DNA of 64,000 bases from Aureimonas pseudogalii. GTDB lineage: Bacteria > Pseudomonadota > Alphaproteobacteria > Rhizobiales > Rhizobiaceae. Of the stretch, positions 47,946 to 57,170 are shown piece by piece (within the stretch, counting starts at the first letter, position 1; each line of letters starts with the position of its first letter). Both the position numbers and the translations under genes were made by a program. Location: NCBI RefSeq assembly GCF_014196835.1, contig NZ_JACIEK010000001.1, positions 880,283 to 944,282 on the forward strand, written 5' to 3'. The notes under the pieces are model-generated. The model did not search any database, had not been told where the DNA came from, and saw only the letters and a program-made list of their open reading frames with translations.

Positions 47946-48944
47946 ATGACCGCGTTCCTCGCCTCCCCCCTGCCCCCGACCGTCGTCGTCGAGACGGCCT
48001 CGACGCCGCTGCGCGAGGCGGAGGTGGTGGTGGTGGTGCCGACCTTCCGCCGCCCCGAGGCGGTGCTGCGCACCCTCGCCTCGCTCGAGGCGCAGGTGAC
48101 GCGCCAGCGATTCGCGGTGGTGCTGGTGGAGAACGACGGCGAGGGTCGCGAGGGCGTCGCGGCCGCCCGCCCGCTCTTCGAGACCGGGCGCTTGTCCGGC
48201 CTCGTCGTGACCCAGCACGAGCGGGGCAACTGCTCGGCCTACAACGCGGGCTTTGCGGCCGCCCGGCGGGCCTTTCCCGCGCATCGCTTCGTGATGATCG
48301 TCGACGACGACGAGACGGCGCCGCCGGACTGGATCGAGCGCCTGACGGCGGCCACTGAGTGCCTCGGCGCCGATTGCGTCGGCGCGCCGCAGATCCCCGT
48401 GTTCGACGATCCCGCGCTCGCGCACGCCGCGCGCCATCCCGTGTTCCGGGCGCCCTACGCGCAGACCGGCCTCGTGCCGATCCTCTTCTCGTCGGGCAAC
48501 GTCTGCATCCGCGCCGAGGTGCTGGCGGCCGTGGGCGAGCCGGCGCTCGACGCCGCCTTCAACTTCATCGGCGGCGGCGACGCCGACTTCTACACCCGCG
48601 TGCGCGACCTCGGCTTCCGCTTCGGCTGGTGCAGCGAGGCGCCGGTGCACGAGACCATGCCGGCACGGCGCGCCGAATTCTCATGGCTGCATGCGCGGGC
48701 GCTGCGCAACGGCGCGATCTCCTCGCTCATCGAGCACCGGCGGCGCGCCGGCTGGCGCGGGCGGGCGAGAACGCTCGCCAAGAGCCTCGGGCTTCTCGCC
48801 GCCGCCCCCGCCCGCTCGCTGGCTCTCGGCTGGCAGACCCGCTCCGCCGTGATCGGGCTCTATCATCTTCAGGTCGCGCTCGGCCGCTTTCAGGCCGAGT
48901 TCGGCACGGTCGGCGAGCAGTACCGCAACGCCGAGAGCAACTGA
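47946..48944 (+). CDS. Glycosyltransferase family 2 protein
   Basis: A 332-residue GT-A-fold enzyme. AEVVVVVPTFRRPEAVLRTLASLE starts the nucleotide-binding domain; the metal-binding FVMIVDDDETAPPDW holds the DxD, and GGGDADFYTRVRDLGFRFGWC matches the catalytic ED/DADF region. It has no clear membrane segment, except possibly a hydrophobic tail helix. Likely adds one sugar to the lipid-linked repeat of the locus. Confidence 0.88.
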   Translation: MTAFLASPLPPTVVVETASTPLREAEVVVVVPTFRRPEAVLRTLASLEAQVTRQRFAVVLVENDGEGREGVAAARPLFETGRLSGLVVTQHERGNCSAYNAGFAAARRAFPAHRFVMIVDDDETAPPDWIERLTAATECLGADCVGAPQIPVFDDPALAHAARHPVFRAPYAQTGLVPILFSSGNVCIRAEVLAAVGEPALDAAFNFIGGGDADFYTRVRDLGFRFGWCSEAPVHETMPARRAEFSWLHARALRNGAISSLIEHRRRAGWRGRARTLAKSLGLLAAAPARSLALGWQTRSAVIGLYHLQVALGRFQAEFGTVGEQYRNAESN

Positions 48945-49037
48945 GCCGGGCCACGAGGCCGCGCCCGTGTCAAAGCCGGCGGCCGCCCTACCTCTCCGCG
49001 TATCGCCTCGCCCTGCCGCTCGGAGCCGACACGACCC

Positions 49038-49484
49038 ATGGACAGCCTTCGCCTCGCGGCGCTCGACGCCGAAGACCTCGCGATCCTTTCGGCGCACACG
49101 CAGGACGCCGTGGTGCTGACGGGCGAGTGCCGGTTCCTGCCCCGCGAGAAGCGCTTCGTGGTGACCATGAACCGCTTCGTCTGGGAGAAGGCGCCGCCGC
49201 GTGGCCTCTTCCGCTTCAAGTCCAGCTACGAGCGCCGCCGCTCGGTGCTGCATTTCGACCGGGTGCTGGCGGTGAAGCGCACCGGCCTGTCGATGAGCGA
49301 CCCCGACGAGGTGCTGGCGCTCCTCTCGCTGCAATGGGCGGAGACGCAGGCGCCCTCGGGCACGATCGACCTTGTGTTCGCCGGCGGTGCCGCGATAAGG
49401 CTCGACGTCGAATGCATCGAGGCCCAGCTCGCCGATCTCGGCGCCCGCTGGAGCACCGACGCCCGGCCCGACCACCGGATCTGA
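49038..49484 (+). CDS. DUF2948 family protein
   Basis: A 148-residue alphaproteobacterial protein of unknown function. LRLAALDAEDLAILSAHTQDAVVLTGECRFLPREKRFVVTMNRFVWE is the family signature, and GTIDLVFAGGAAIRLDVECIEAQLADLG ends the domain. Members usually sit directly before hisD in Rhizobiales, as here (51 bases). No signal peptide or membrane segment. A role in histidine synthesis is not established. Confidence 0.88.
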   Translation: MDSLRLAALDAEDLAILSAHTQDAVVLTGECRFLPREKRFVVTMNRFVWEKAPPRGLFRFKSSYERRRSVLHFDRVLAVKRTGLSMSDPDEVLALLSLQWAETQAPSGTIDLVFAGGAAIRLDVECIEAQLADLGARWSTDARPDHRI

Positions 49485-49535
49485 CGCCGCCTGCCGACCG
49501 CTGCCCGCCGGGCGGCCCCGAGGAGACCCGACGCC

Positions 49536-50846
49536 GTGCCCCAGAGGCTGTCCAGCGCATCCGACGATTTCGAGCCGCGATTCCGCGATCTCCTGGCGGG
49601 AAAGCGCGAGGCCTCGCTCGACGTCGAGGATGCCGTGCGGGCGATCCTCGCGGACGTGCGCCGGCGCGGCGACGCCGCGCTCATCGAGCTGACCGCGCGC
49701 TACGACGCGCTGGAGCTGACGCCCGAGACGATGCGCGTCCCGGCGGACGAGATCGAAGCGGCCTACCGCGCCACCGCGCCCGAGACGCTGCAGGCGCTGG
49801 AACTGGCGCACGAGCGCATCACCCGCCATCACGAGCGCCAGCGCCCGCAGGACGACCGCTACACCGACGCGATCGGCGCCGAACTCGGCAGCCGCTGGAC
49901 GGCGGTGGAATCGGTCGGGCTCTACGTGCCCGGCGGCGCGGCGAGCTACCCGTCCTCGGTGCTGATGAACGCCGTGCCCGCCAAGGTCGCCGGCGTCGAG
50001 CGCATCGCCATGGTGGTGCCGGCGATGCGCGGCGCGCTCAACCCTCTGGTGCTCGCCGCCGCGCGGATCGCGGGGGTCGGCGAGATCTACCGGATTGGCG
50101 GGGCGCAGGCCGTCGCCGCACTTGCCTTCGGCACGCAGACGATCGCCCCCGTCGCCAAGATCGTCGGTCCCGGCAACGCCTATGTCGCCTCGGCCAAGCG
50201 CCAGGTCTTCGGCACCGTGGGCATCGACATGATCGCCGGCCCCTCGGAGGTGCTGGTGATCGCCGACGGCGCCAATGACCCCGACTGGATCGCCGCCGAC
50301 CTCCTCGCGCAGGCCGAGCACGACCGCGCCGCGCAGTCGATCCTCCTCACCGACGACGCCGGCTTCGCCGACGCGGTGGAGCGGGCCGTGGAGCGCCAGC
50401 TCGCCCGGCTGTCGCGCCAGGAGACGGCGCGCGCCAGCTGGGAGGCGTTCGGGGCCGTGATCGTCGTCGGTGATCTCCTGGCCGAGGCTCCCGCGCTCGC
50501 CGACCGCATCGCCGCCGAGCACCTGGAAATCGCCACCGACGACCCGGAGGCGCTGTTCGCGCTCATCCGCAACGCCGGCGCCGCCTTCCTCGGGCGCCAC
50601 ACGCCGGAAGTGATCGGCGACTATGTCGGCGGCTCCAACCACGTGCTGCCGACGGCGCGCTCGGCGCGCTTCTCCTCCGGCCTCTCGGTGCTCGACTTCG
50701 TGAAGCGCACCTCGATCCTCAAGCTGACGACTGAAGCACTGCGCGCGCTCGGGCCCGCCGCCATCGAGCTCGCCCGCGTCGAGGGACTGGATGCGCACGG
50801 GCGATCGGTCTCGGTGCGCCTCAACCTCGCAGGGGATGCGGGATGA
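49536..50846 (+). CDS. hisD: Histidinol dehydrogenase
   Basis: Last enzyme of histidine synthesis: oxidises L-histidinol to histidine using two NAD+ and a zinc ion. 436 residues. [61 protein letters not shown] and [14 protein letters not shown] (zinc/catalytic region), followed by [21 protein letters not shown], are diagnostic. GTG at 49536 is the start. It overlaps the UPF0262 gene as ATGA. Confidence 0.96.
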   Translation: MPQRLSSASDDFEPRFRDLLAGKREASLDVEDAVRAILADVRRRGDAALIELTARYDALELTPETMRVPADEIEAAYRATAPETLQALELAHERITRHHERQRPQDDRYTDAIGAELGSRWTAVESVGLYVPGGAASYPSSVLMNAVPAKVAGVERIAMVVPAMRGALNPLVLAAARIAGVGEIYRIGGAQAVAALAFGTQTIAPVAKIVGPGNAYVASAKRQVFGTVGIDMIAGPSEVLVIADGANDPDWIAADLLAQAEHDRAAQSILLTDDAGFADAVERAVERQLARLSRQETARASWEAFGAVIVVGDLLAEAPALADRIAAEHLEIATDDPEALFALIRNAGAAFLGRHTPEVIGDYVGGSNHVLPTARSARFSSGLSVLDFVKRTSILKLTTEALRALGPAAIELARVEGLDAHGRSVSVRLNLAGDAG

Positions 50847-51313
50847 GCACCGGCGGAACGCTGATCGCCATCGACCTCGACGACTCGATCGGCCGGGCAT
50901 CGCCCGACATCGAGCACGAGCGGGCGGTGGCGATCTTCGATCTCATCGAGGAGAACCGGTTCGGCCTGCCCGGCCGCGAGGACGGGCGCTACCGTCTGAA
51001 GCTGGCGCTCGCCGAGCGGCGCCTCGTCTTCGACATCGCCGATGAGGCGGGCGCCCCGGTCGCCGTTCACATTCTCTCGCTGACGCCCTTCCGGCGCGTG
51101 ATCCGGGACTATTTCCTGATCTGCGACAGCTATTACGAGGCGATCCGCAGCTCGACGCCCTCGCAGATCGAGGCGATCGACATGGGGCGAAGGGGCATCC
51201 ACGACGATGGCTCCGAGCTCCTGCGCGAGCGGCTTGCGGGAAAGATCGAGCTCGACAAGGATACGGCGCGCCGGCTGTTCACGCTGATCTGCGTGCTGCA
51301 TCGGCGCAATTGA
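50843..51313 (+). CDS. UPF0262 family protein
   Basis: A 156-residue protein. [34 protein letters not shown] and [48 protein letters not shown] are the family hallmarks. Function is unknown; the family is almost confined to Alphaproteobacteria and follows hisD. It is translationally coupled to hisD. Confidence 0.93.
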   Translation: MSTGGTLIAIDLDDSIGRASPDIEHERAVAIFDLIEENRFGLPGREDGRYRLKLALAERRLVFDIADEAGAPVAVHILSLTPFRRVIRDYFLICDSYYEAIRSSTPSQIEAIDMGRRGIHDDGSELLRERLAGKIELDKDTARRLFTLICVLHRRN

Positions 51314-51386
51314 GAGCGGCGGGGATTTCGGGCATGCGGCACGACACCACTCGACCATCCGCGACCAGCGCGAGCGAGGCGCCTCG

Positions 51387-51815
51387 TTGAGCGCGGACCA
51401 TCCCCACTCGATCCTCTTCGTCTGCGGGATGAACTCGATCCGCTCGCCGATGGCCGAGGCGATCGCGCGTTCGGTGCTGCCCGCGTCGGTCTACGTCGCG
51501 TCCGCCGGCGTCAAGGACGGCGAGCGCGACCCGTTCGTCGACGTCATTCTCGGCGAGGAAGGCCTGTCGCTCGGCGACCGCAAGCCGCAGAAATACGAGG
51601 ATCTCGAGGACGGGTTCTTCGACCTCATCGTGACGCTCTCGCCCGAGGCGCACCACGCGGCGATGAGCGCCACCGAGACCGACGCCACCGCCGTCGAGTT
51701 CTGGCCGATGCCCGACCCCTCCGCCGTCAACGGCAGCCGCGGCCAGATCCTCGACGCCTATCGAGACCTCTACCGGCGCATCCGCGACAAGCTGGACGAC
51801 CTGCGCCGCCGCTAG
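51387..51815 (+). CDS. Low-molecular-weight phosphatase-like protein
   Basis: A 142-residue protein of the LMW protein-tyrosine-phosphatase/arsenate reductase superfamily. FVCGMNSIRSPMAEA gives the CX5R loop (Cys13, Arg19) and MPDPS supplies the general-acid Asp. Start is TTG at 51387. The substrate is unknown. In Rhizobiales this gene commonly follows UPF0262 and precedes infA and maf; here the next genes are an efflux pump on the other strand. Confidence 0.87.
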   Translation: MSADHPHSILFVCGMNSIRSPMAEAIARSVLPASVYVASAGVKDGERDPFVDVILGEEGLSLGDRKPQKYEDLEDGFFDLIVTLSPEAHHAAMSATETDATAVEFWPMPDPSAVNGSRGQILDAYRDLYRRIRDKLDDLRRR

Positions 51816-51881
51816 AGCATTCCCAGTGAAAGCCGTGTTGGCTTTCGCGTCCGGACAATGCGGCAGACAACGAAGTAGAGC
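51813..51881. repeat. Palindromic extragenic repeat element
   Basis: TAGAGC flanks at 51813-51818 and 51876-51881 bracket a nested inverted repeat: outer GCATT/AATGC (51817-51821, 51857-51861) and inner GAAAGCC/GGCTTTC (51828-51834, 51840-51846). The pattern resembles the small palindromic GAGCATT...AATGC elements scattered in Rhizobiales genomes. It lies between two convergent genes, where it could also stop transcription. Confidence 0.5.
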
Positions 51882-51893
51882 CGACGCTGGTCG

Positions 51894-53486
51894 TCAGTGC
51901 GCGTCGACCTTCACGCCGGTCTCGGGCTTGCGGATGAAGATCGAGAGGGCGCACAGACCGACGAAGAGCACGGTCAGCGCCAGGAAGACGTCGGAAAAGG
52001 CCATGACGCTGGCCTCGCGCCGCACCATCGACACCATCTGGCCGATCGCCGCGCTCGCGCCATCGAGGCCGTTGGCGGAAAGACTGGCCGCCGTCTGGTC
52101 GATCCGGTCCTCGGCGATCTGGCTGCCCCAGCGCACGCGCTCGACCAGACGGTCGTAGTGGAGCGCGGTCCGGTCGTTGATCATCGTGTTGATGACGGCG
52201 AGGCCCACCGCGCCGCCGAGATTGCGGGTCAGATTGTAGAGGCCCGAGGCGCCCTTCATCTTCTGCGGCGAGAGCGTGCCGAGCGCGATGTTGTTGATCG
52301 GCACCATCGCCATCATCAGCCCGAAGCCGCGCAGGATCTGCGGGATGAAGAGCTCGCGAAAGTCCCAGTCGTGCGTGATGCCGCTCATCAGCCAGGTGCC
52401 GATGCCGAAGGAGACGAAGCCCATCGCCATCATCGCGCGCGGATCGAGCTTCTTCGACAGAATGCCGGAGAGCGGCGCGGTGAAGAACATGGCGAGACCC
52501 GAGACGAACATGGTCTCGCCGATCATCAGCGAATCGTAGCCGCGGACCCGGCCGAGATAGACGGGATAGAGGTAGGTGAGGCCGTAGAGCCCGACACCCA
52601 TGACGAACGAAAAGAGCGAGCCGAAGGCGAAGTTGCGGTTGGCGAAGGCCGTGAGATCGACGATCGGCTCCTTCGCCGTGAAGGCGCGCCAGAGGAAGAG
52701 CAGCGCCCCGACCACGAGGATCACCGTCATCACAACGATCACCCGGTCCTCGAACCAGTCGTCGAGCGGGCCCTCCTCCAGCACGTATTCGAGCGAACCG
52801 AGAAACGCCGCCATGCCGAGGAGGCCGAACCAGTCGAACTTCTTGAACAGCGAGAGGTCGGGCTTGTCGAAATCGACGAGGTTCCAGACCGCGATCGCCA
52901 CCACGATGCCGAAGGGCACGTTGACGAGGAAGAGCCAGTGCCACGACAGGGCGTGGCTGAGATAGCCGCCGACGGTGGGTCCGATGGTCGGCGCCAGCGT
53001 CGCCACGAGCCCGATCATCGGCGAGACGATGGCGCGCTTGGAGGGTGGAAAGATCGTGAAGGCGGCGGCGAAGACGGAGGGGATCATGCCGCCGCCGATG
53101 AAGCCCTGCAGCGCGCGGTAGACGATCATCTGGTCGATGTTGGTGGCGGTGGCGCAGAGCGCCGAGGAGGCCGTGAAGCCTGCCGCCGCGAGCGTGAAGA
53201 GGACGCGCGTCGAGAGCATCCGGGCGAGAAACCCGGAGAGCGGGATCATGATGACTTCGGCGATGAGATAGGCCGTCTGCACCCAGGCGATCTCGTCGGT
53301 CGAGGCCGAGAGGCCGGCCTGGATCTCGGCGAGCGAGGCCGACACGATCTGGATGTCGAGAATGGCCATGAACATGCCGAACACCATGGCCATGAAGGCC
53401 AGCATGCGGCGCATGGGAATGGTGTCGGAGGCCGAAGCGGCCGGCGGGGCGGCGGCGGGAGGCGAGCCGGCGGTGGTGCTGGACAT
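51894..53486 (-). CDS. emrB: DHA2-family MFS drug exporter (EmrB type)
   Basis: A 530-residue, 14-helix drug:proton antiporter. LDIQIVSASLAEIQAGLSASTDEIAWVQTAYLIAEVIMIPLSGFLA is motif D1 plus helix 2 of the EmrB/QacA group. GFIGGGMIPSVFAAAFTIFP and GLVATLAPTIGPTVGGYLSHALSWHWLFLVNVPFGI contain motifs B and C. ATG at 53486 is preferred over longer, Arg-rich starts. It pairs with EmrA encoded just upstream (161 bases). Confidence 0.93.
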   Translation of the reverse strand: MSSTTAGSPPAAAPPAASASDTIPMRRMLAFMAMVFGMFMAILDIQIVSASLAEIQAGLSASTDEIAWVQTAYLIAEVIMIPLSGFLARMLSTRVLFTLAAAGFTASSALCATATNIDQMIVYRALQGFIGGGMIPSVFAAAFTIFPPSKRAIVSPMIGLVATLAPTIGPTVGGYLSHALSWHWLFLVNVPFGIVVAIAVWNLVDFDKPDLSLFKKFDWFGLLGMAAFLGSLEYVLEEGPLDDWFEDRVIVVMTVILVVGALLFLWRAFTAKEPIVDLTAFANRNFAFGSLFSFVMGVGLYGLTYLYPVYLGRVRGYDSLMIGETMFVSGLAMFFTAPLSGILSKKLDPRAMMAMGFVSFGIGTWLMSGITHDWDFRELFIPQILRGFGLMMAMVPINNIALGTLSPQKMKGASGLYNLTRNLGGAVGLAVINTMINDRTALHYDRLVERVRWGSQIAEDRIDQTAASLSANGLDGASAAIGQMVSMVRREASVMAFSDVFLALTVLFVGLCALSIFIRKPETGVKVDAH

Positions 53487-53647
53487 GGGCTTCAAGGCCT
53501 CCCCGGTCGCGAACGGGCCGGCGTTGGGTCGCGCATGCGGCCAAGAGACCCGCACATGCGATGGGGCGTCAGGCCGGGCGAACCCGGCGTGACGTCGATG
53601 CTTCGTTCATGGCCTCGCCGACCCCGATGGCCGGCGCGGCGCAGCCT

Positions 53648-54889
53648 TCAGCGTGCGACAGGGGCAGCGCCCGGCGCGGTGCGCTGGTCCACTGACACCG
53701 TGACGGACAGGCCAGGCCGCAGTTTGCCGGAATGCGCGTCGTCCGCATCGATGGCGATGCGCACGGGCACGCGCTGCACGATCTTGGTGAAGTTGCCGGT
53801 GGCGTTGTCGGCCGGTAGAAGCGAGAAGACCGAACCCGACGCCGGCGCCAGCGAGACCACGGTACCCGAGACCTCGACGCCCGGCAGCGCATCCACCTCG
53901 ACGCGCGCCCGCGACCCGACGGCGATCTCGTGAAGCTGCGTCTCCTTGAAGTTCGCGTCGACGAAGACCTTATCGAGCGGCACGATCGCGGCGAGACGGC
54001 GCGTCGGCGACACGAGATCGCCCGGCTGCACCGACAGGTTGCCGACGACGCCATCATAGGGCGCGCGCAGCGTGGTGAAGGAAAGGTTGCGCGCCGCCTG
54101 ATCGCGGTCAACCACGAGTTCGCCCATGATCGCCTGGGCTTCCTTGATCTGGGCGTCGAGCACCGCCCCTTGCGCCTTCGCCGAGGCGATAGCGGCATCC
54201 GCGCCGGCGACCTTGGCCTGCGCCTCGGCCTGCGCCGAGCGCGCGGCATCGAGGGGGGCCTGCGCCCCTGCACCGGAGCGCACGAGGCTTTCGGCCCGCC
54301 GCAGGTTGAGATCGGTCTGCGAGAGCGCAGCCACGTCGGCCACCTTGTCGGCCTCGGCCTGCACCACCTGTTGGTCGGCCGCGGCGCGCTGGGCACGGAT
54401 GCGATCGATCGCGGCGTTCTGCGTGTCGATCTTGGCCTCCGCCGAGCGCAGCGCCAGCTGGTAGTCGCCGGGGTCGATCTCGACGATCGGCTGACCCGCC
54501 ACCACGGTCTGGTTCTCGGTGACCGGCACGGACTGGACGTAGCCGGTGATCTTCGGCGCCATGATCGCCATGTCGGCGGCCATGTAGGCGTCGTCCGTCG
54601 TCACGAGGAAGCGACCGTCGATCCACCATTGGTGCCCGTACCAGGCGCCGCCGCCGATTGCCGCGAGGACGACGCAGGAGAGAAGAAGCTTCTTGAAGCC
54701 TCCGCCCTTCTTCTTCGCGGACTTGACGGACGCGTCCGCCACGGGTGCAGCCACCGGAGCCTTGGCTTCCGCCTCGGTTCCCTTGCGCGAGACGACTTCG
54801 AGCTTCGGCGCTTCGCGATCGCCAGCCGCGGTCGCGCCCCCCTTGGTCGCATCGGCGGTCGTGTCGGTCTTGGGAGCGGACTTCGGCAT
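53648..54889 (-). CDS. emrA: HlyD-family membrane-fusion protein (EmrA type)
   Basis: A 413-residue periplasmic adaptor. An unusually long Ala/Lys-rich cytoplasmic N-terminus of about 65 residues precedes one membrane helix (LLLSCVVLAAIGGGAWYG). The barrel/lipoyl segment VTTDDAYMAADMAIMAPKITGYVQSVPVTENQTVVAG, a helical hairpin (about 165-275) and FTTLRAPYDGVVGNLSVQPGDLV follow, as in EmrA. It links EmrB to an outer-membrane channel not encoded here. Divergent from tetR with a palindromic operator between. Confidence 0.92.
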   Translation of the reverse strand: MPKSAPKTDTTADATKGGATAAGDREAPKLEVVSRKGTEAEAKAPVAAPVADASVKSAKKKGGGFKKLLLSCVVLAAIGGGAWYGHQWWIDGRFLVTTDDAYMAADMAIMAPKITGYVQSVPVTENQTVVAGQPIVEIDPGDYQLALRSAEAKIDTQNAAIDRIRAQRAAADQQVVQAEADKVADVAALSQTDLNLRRAESLVRSGAGAQAPLDAARSAQAEAQAKVAGADAAIASAKAQGAVLDAQIKEAQAIMGELVVDRDQAARNLSFTTLRAPYDGVVGNLSVQPGDLVSPTRRLAAIVPLDKVFVDANFKETQLHEIAVGSRARVEVDALPGVEVSGTVVSLAPASGSVFSLLPADNATGNFTKIVQRVPVRIAIDADDAHSGKLRPGLSVTVSVDQRTAPGAAPVAR

Positions 54890-54903
54890 GGCACGGGACC
54901 TCG

Positions 54904-54928
54904 ATCGAACCGAACCGTTCGGTTCGAT
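54904..54928. promoter_or_regulatory. 25-bp palindromic operator between emrA and tetR
   Basis: ATCGAACCGAA and TTCGGTTCGAT are perfect 11-bp inverted arms around CCG, centred 27 bases before emrA and 100 bases before tetR. Length and position fit a TetR-type operator covering the emrA promoter. A TTGACT -35-like word for tetR follows at 54930. Regulation by the adjacent TetR protein is inferred. Confidence 0.7.
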
Positions 54929-55015
54929 GTTGACTTAGCGGGATGGTCGGTGCAGTGCAAGATGGACGGGGGCGCCGGCCTCACATTAATTTGCAAAGCC
55001 GAAGGACACCGTAAC

Positions 55016-55750
55016 TTGGCCGCGCCAGCGACATCGCACACCATCCCGATCTGCTCGGTCCCGCTCGCCGCCGCCGCGCTCACCGAAGTGCGCAGCGCCG
55101 CAGGCGAAGACCCGGCGAAGCGCCGTCAGATTCTCGAGGGCGCGCGCCGCGTCTTCGTCACGCTCGGCTTCGATCGCGCGTCGATGAACGACGTCGTGCG
55201 CGAGTCCGGCGTCTCGAAGTCGACGCTCTACGTCTATTTCCGCTCGAAGGAGGACCTGTTCCGGGCGCTGATCGAGGAGGAGCGCGCGCGCTACTTCTCC
55301 GAGGTGGAGGCCTTGCTCGGCGAGGCCGACCAGCCCGCCCGAACGCTGGCGCTGTTCGGCCGGCGCCTCGCCACGCTGGTGCTCTCCCCCGAGGGCATGC
55401 ATGCCAAGCGTACGGTGATCGCGGTGGCTGCGCGCATGCCCCATCTCGGGCGCGAATTCTATCGCCATGGCCCCGCCCGCGGCCTCGCGATGGTCTCGGA
55501 CTTCCTCGCTCGCGCCTGCGCCGCGGGAACGCTTCGCATCGACGATCTCGAACTCGCGGCCGCGCAGTTCGTCGAGCTGACGACGGCGGGCCTTCTACGG
55601 CGCCGCTTCTTCGACGACGAGGCGCCGCCGGCGACCCCGGCCGAGATCGAGGCCACCGTCGATGCCGCGGTGCGCCTCTTCATGGCAGGCTACGGCGTGC
55701 CCGGCGCGGCGGGTCAGCCCTCGCGCGCGAAGTCCGCGATCACGGCCTGA
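55016..55750 (+). CDS. TetR-family transcription regulator
   Basis: A 244-residue repressor. The helix-turn-helix lies in [51 protein letters not shown] (about residues 37-87), the canonical TetR signature. The remaining C-terminal domain, including a TetR_C-like AefR segment ([27 protein letters not shown]), binds an unknown inducer. TTG at 55016 has GAAGGA nine bases upstream and is chosen as start. It is divergent from emrAB and probably represses it. Its 3' end overlaps the convergent engB by 37 bases. Confidence 0.9.
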   Translation: MAAPATSHTIPICSVPLAAAALTEVRSAAGEDPAKRRQILEGARRVFVTLGFDRASMNDVVRESGVSKSTLYVYFRSKEDLFRALIEEERARYFSEVEALLGEADQPARTLALFGRRLATLVLSPEGMHAKRTVIAVAARMPHLGREFYRHGPARGLAMVSDFLARACAAGTLRIDDLELAAAQFVELTTAGLLRRRFFDDEAPPATPAEIEATVDAAVRLFMAGYGVPGAAGQPSRAKSAITA

Positions 55751-56400
55751 ACGCGGTCGAGCCCCTCGCCCTTCTCGGACGAGGTGGCGATGATCTCGGG
55801 GAAGGCGGCCGGGCGCTTGCGGATGAGCTCGCGCGTCGCCGCCTCGAGCTTGGGCAGCGCCAGCGCCGAGATCTTGTCGGCCTTCGTCAAGACGATCTGG
55901 TAGGACACCGCCGCCTTGTCGAGCAGCGCCATCACGTCCTGATCGTTGCTCTTGATGCCGTGGCGCGCGTCGATCAACACGAAGACGCGCTTCAGCGTGG
56001 CGCGCCCGCGCAGGTAATCGAAGACGAGCTTCGTCCAGGCGTCCACCTGCTCCTTCGGCGCCTTGGCGTAGCCGTAGCCGGGCATGTCGACGAGCGCGAT
56101 CGGGGGCAGGTCGTCGCCCTCGCCGGTGAAGCCGTCGGGCACGAAATAGTTGAGCTCCTGCGTGCGGCCCGGCGTGTTGGAGGTGCGCGCCAGCCCCTTC
56201 TGCGACACGATCCCGTTGATCAGCGAGGACTTGCCGACGTTGGAGCGCCCGGCGAAGGCGACCTCGGGCGGGCCTTCGGGCGGCAGGAACTTCATCGACG
56301 GCACGCCGCGGATGAAGACCCAGGGCCGCGCGAAGAAGAGCCGCGTGTCGGCCTCCGGGTTCTCGGGGCCGGGAACGGCGGAAATCCTGCGTTCGGTCAT
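55714..56400 (-). CDS. engB: Ribosome biogenesis GTP-binding protein EngB (YsxC/YihA)
   Basis: A 228-residue GTPase needed for assembly of the large ribosomal subunit. G1 is GRSNVGKSS (51-59), G2 the Thr in [14 protein letters not shown]3 DMPGYG (105-110), G4 TKAD and G5 TSSEKGEG. Its ATG overlaps the upstream acetyltransferase gene as ATGA. In many Rhizobiales engB directly follows yidC; here the CatB-like gene separates them. Confidence 0.95.
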   Translation of the reverse strand: MTERRISAVPGPENPEADTRLFFARPWVFIRGVPSMKFLPPEGPPEVAFAGRSNVGKSSLINGIVSQKGLARTSNTPGRTQELNYFVPDGFTGEGDDLPPIALVDMPGYGYAKAPKEQVDAWTKLVFDYLRGRATLKRVFVLIDARHGIKSNDQDVMALLDKAAVSYQIVLTKADKISALALPKLEAATRELIRKRPAAFPEIIATSSEKGEGLDRVQAVIADFAREG

Positions 56401-57038
56401 GCCGCCTTCTCCAGCGCGTCGATCTCGCCGCCGCGAATGGCGGCGAGGTTGGCCGAGATCCGCTCGATCGGCCAGTTCCACCAGGCGACCGCGAGCAGCC
56501 GCTCGACGATCTCGGGCGCAAAGCGCAAGCGCCGCTCCTCCGCCGGATTGCCACCGACGATCGCGTATGGCGCGACGTCGCGCGTCACCACGCTCTCGGC
56601 GGCGACGATCGCCCCGTCGCCGATGCGCACGCCCGGCATGATCGTCGCGCCCGACCCGATCCAGACATCGTGGCCGACCACCGTGTCGCCCTTCAGCCCG
56701 GCGCGGATCGTCTCCATGTCGAACGTCTCCTCCCATCCGAAGCGGAAGATGTTGAACGGGTAGGTCGAGAGGCCGGTCATTGCGTGGTTGGCGCCGTTCA
56801 TCACGAAGCGCACCCCGGTGGCGAAGGCGCAGAAGCGGCCGACGATGAGCTTGTCGCCGAGAAACTCGTAATGATGGAGGATGTTGCGCCGCTCGAAGTC
56901 GAGCGCGGCGTCGGGATCGTCGTAATAGGTGTACTCGCCGATCTCGATGCGGGGGCTGTCGATCAGCGGCTTCAGGAAGACGATCCGCTGGTGCTCGGGC
57001 ACCGGGTGGATCATGCGGGGATCAGGACCTTGGGGCAT
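56397..57038 (-). CDS. CatB-related hexapeptide O-acetyltransferase
   Basis: A 213-residue left-handed beta-helix enzyme of the xenobiotic/CatB (Vat) group. [68 protein letters not shown] contains the family's catalytic His (NHAM), and the hexapeptides [32 protein letters not shown] follow. It could acetylate chloramphenicol, streptogramins or a sugar/amine; nothing proves drug resistance. ATG at 57038 is used; an ATG at 57074 is possible. Confidence 0.87.
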   Translation of the reverse strand: MPQGPDPRMIHPVPEHQRIVFLKPLIDSPRIEIGEYTYYDDPDAALDFERRNILHHYEFLGDKLIVGRFCAFATGVRFVMNGANHAMTGLSTYPFNIFRFGWEETFDMETIRAGLKGDTVVGHDVWIGSGATIMPGVRIGDGAIVAAESVVTRDVAPYAIVGGNPAEERRLRFAPEIVERLLAVAWWNWPIERISANLAAIRGGEIDALEKAA

Positions 57039-57170
57039 CGGGGTGCCTAACACGGGACGGGGCGCACCGTCCAACGGCGGCGGAGTTCGGCCGATCGTCT
57101 CGGCGCGAACGGGAACGGCCCGCTCCTCGGGGAAGCGGGCCGTGATCGCAATGCGACGAAGCTCGGGCCC

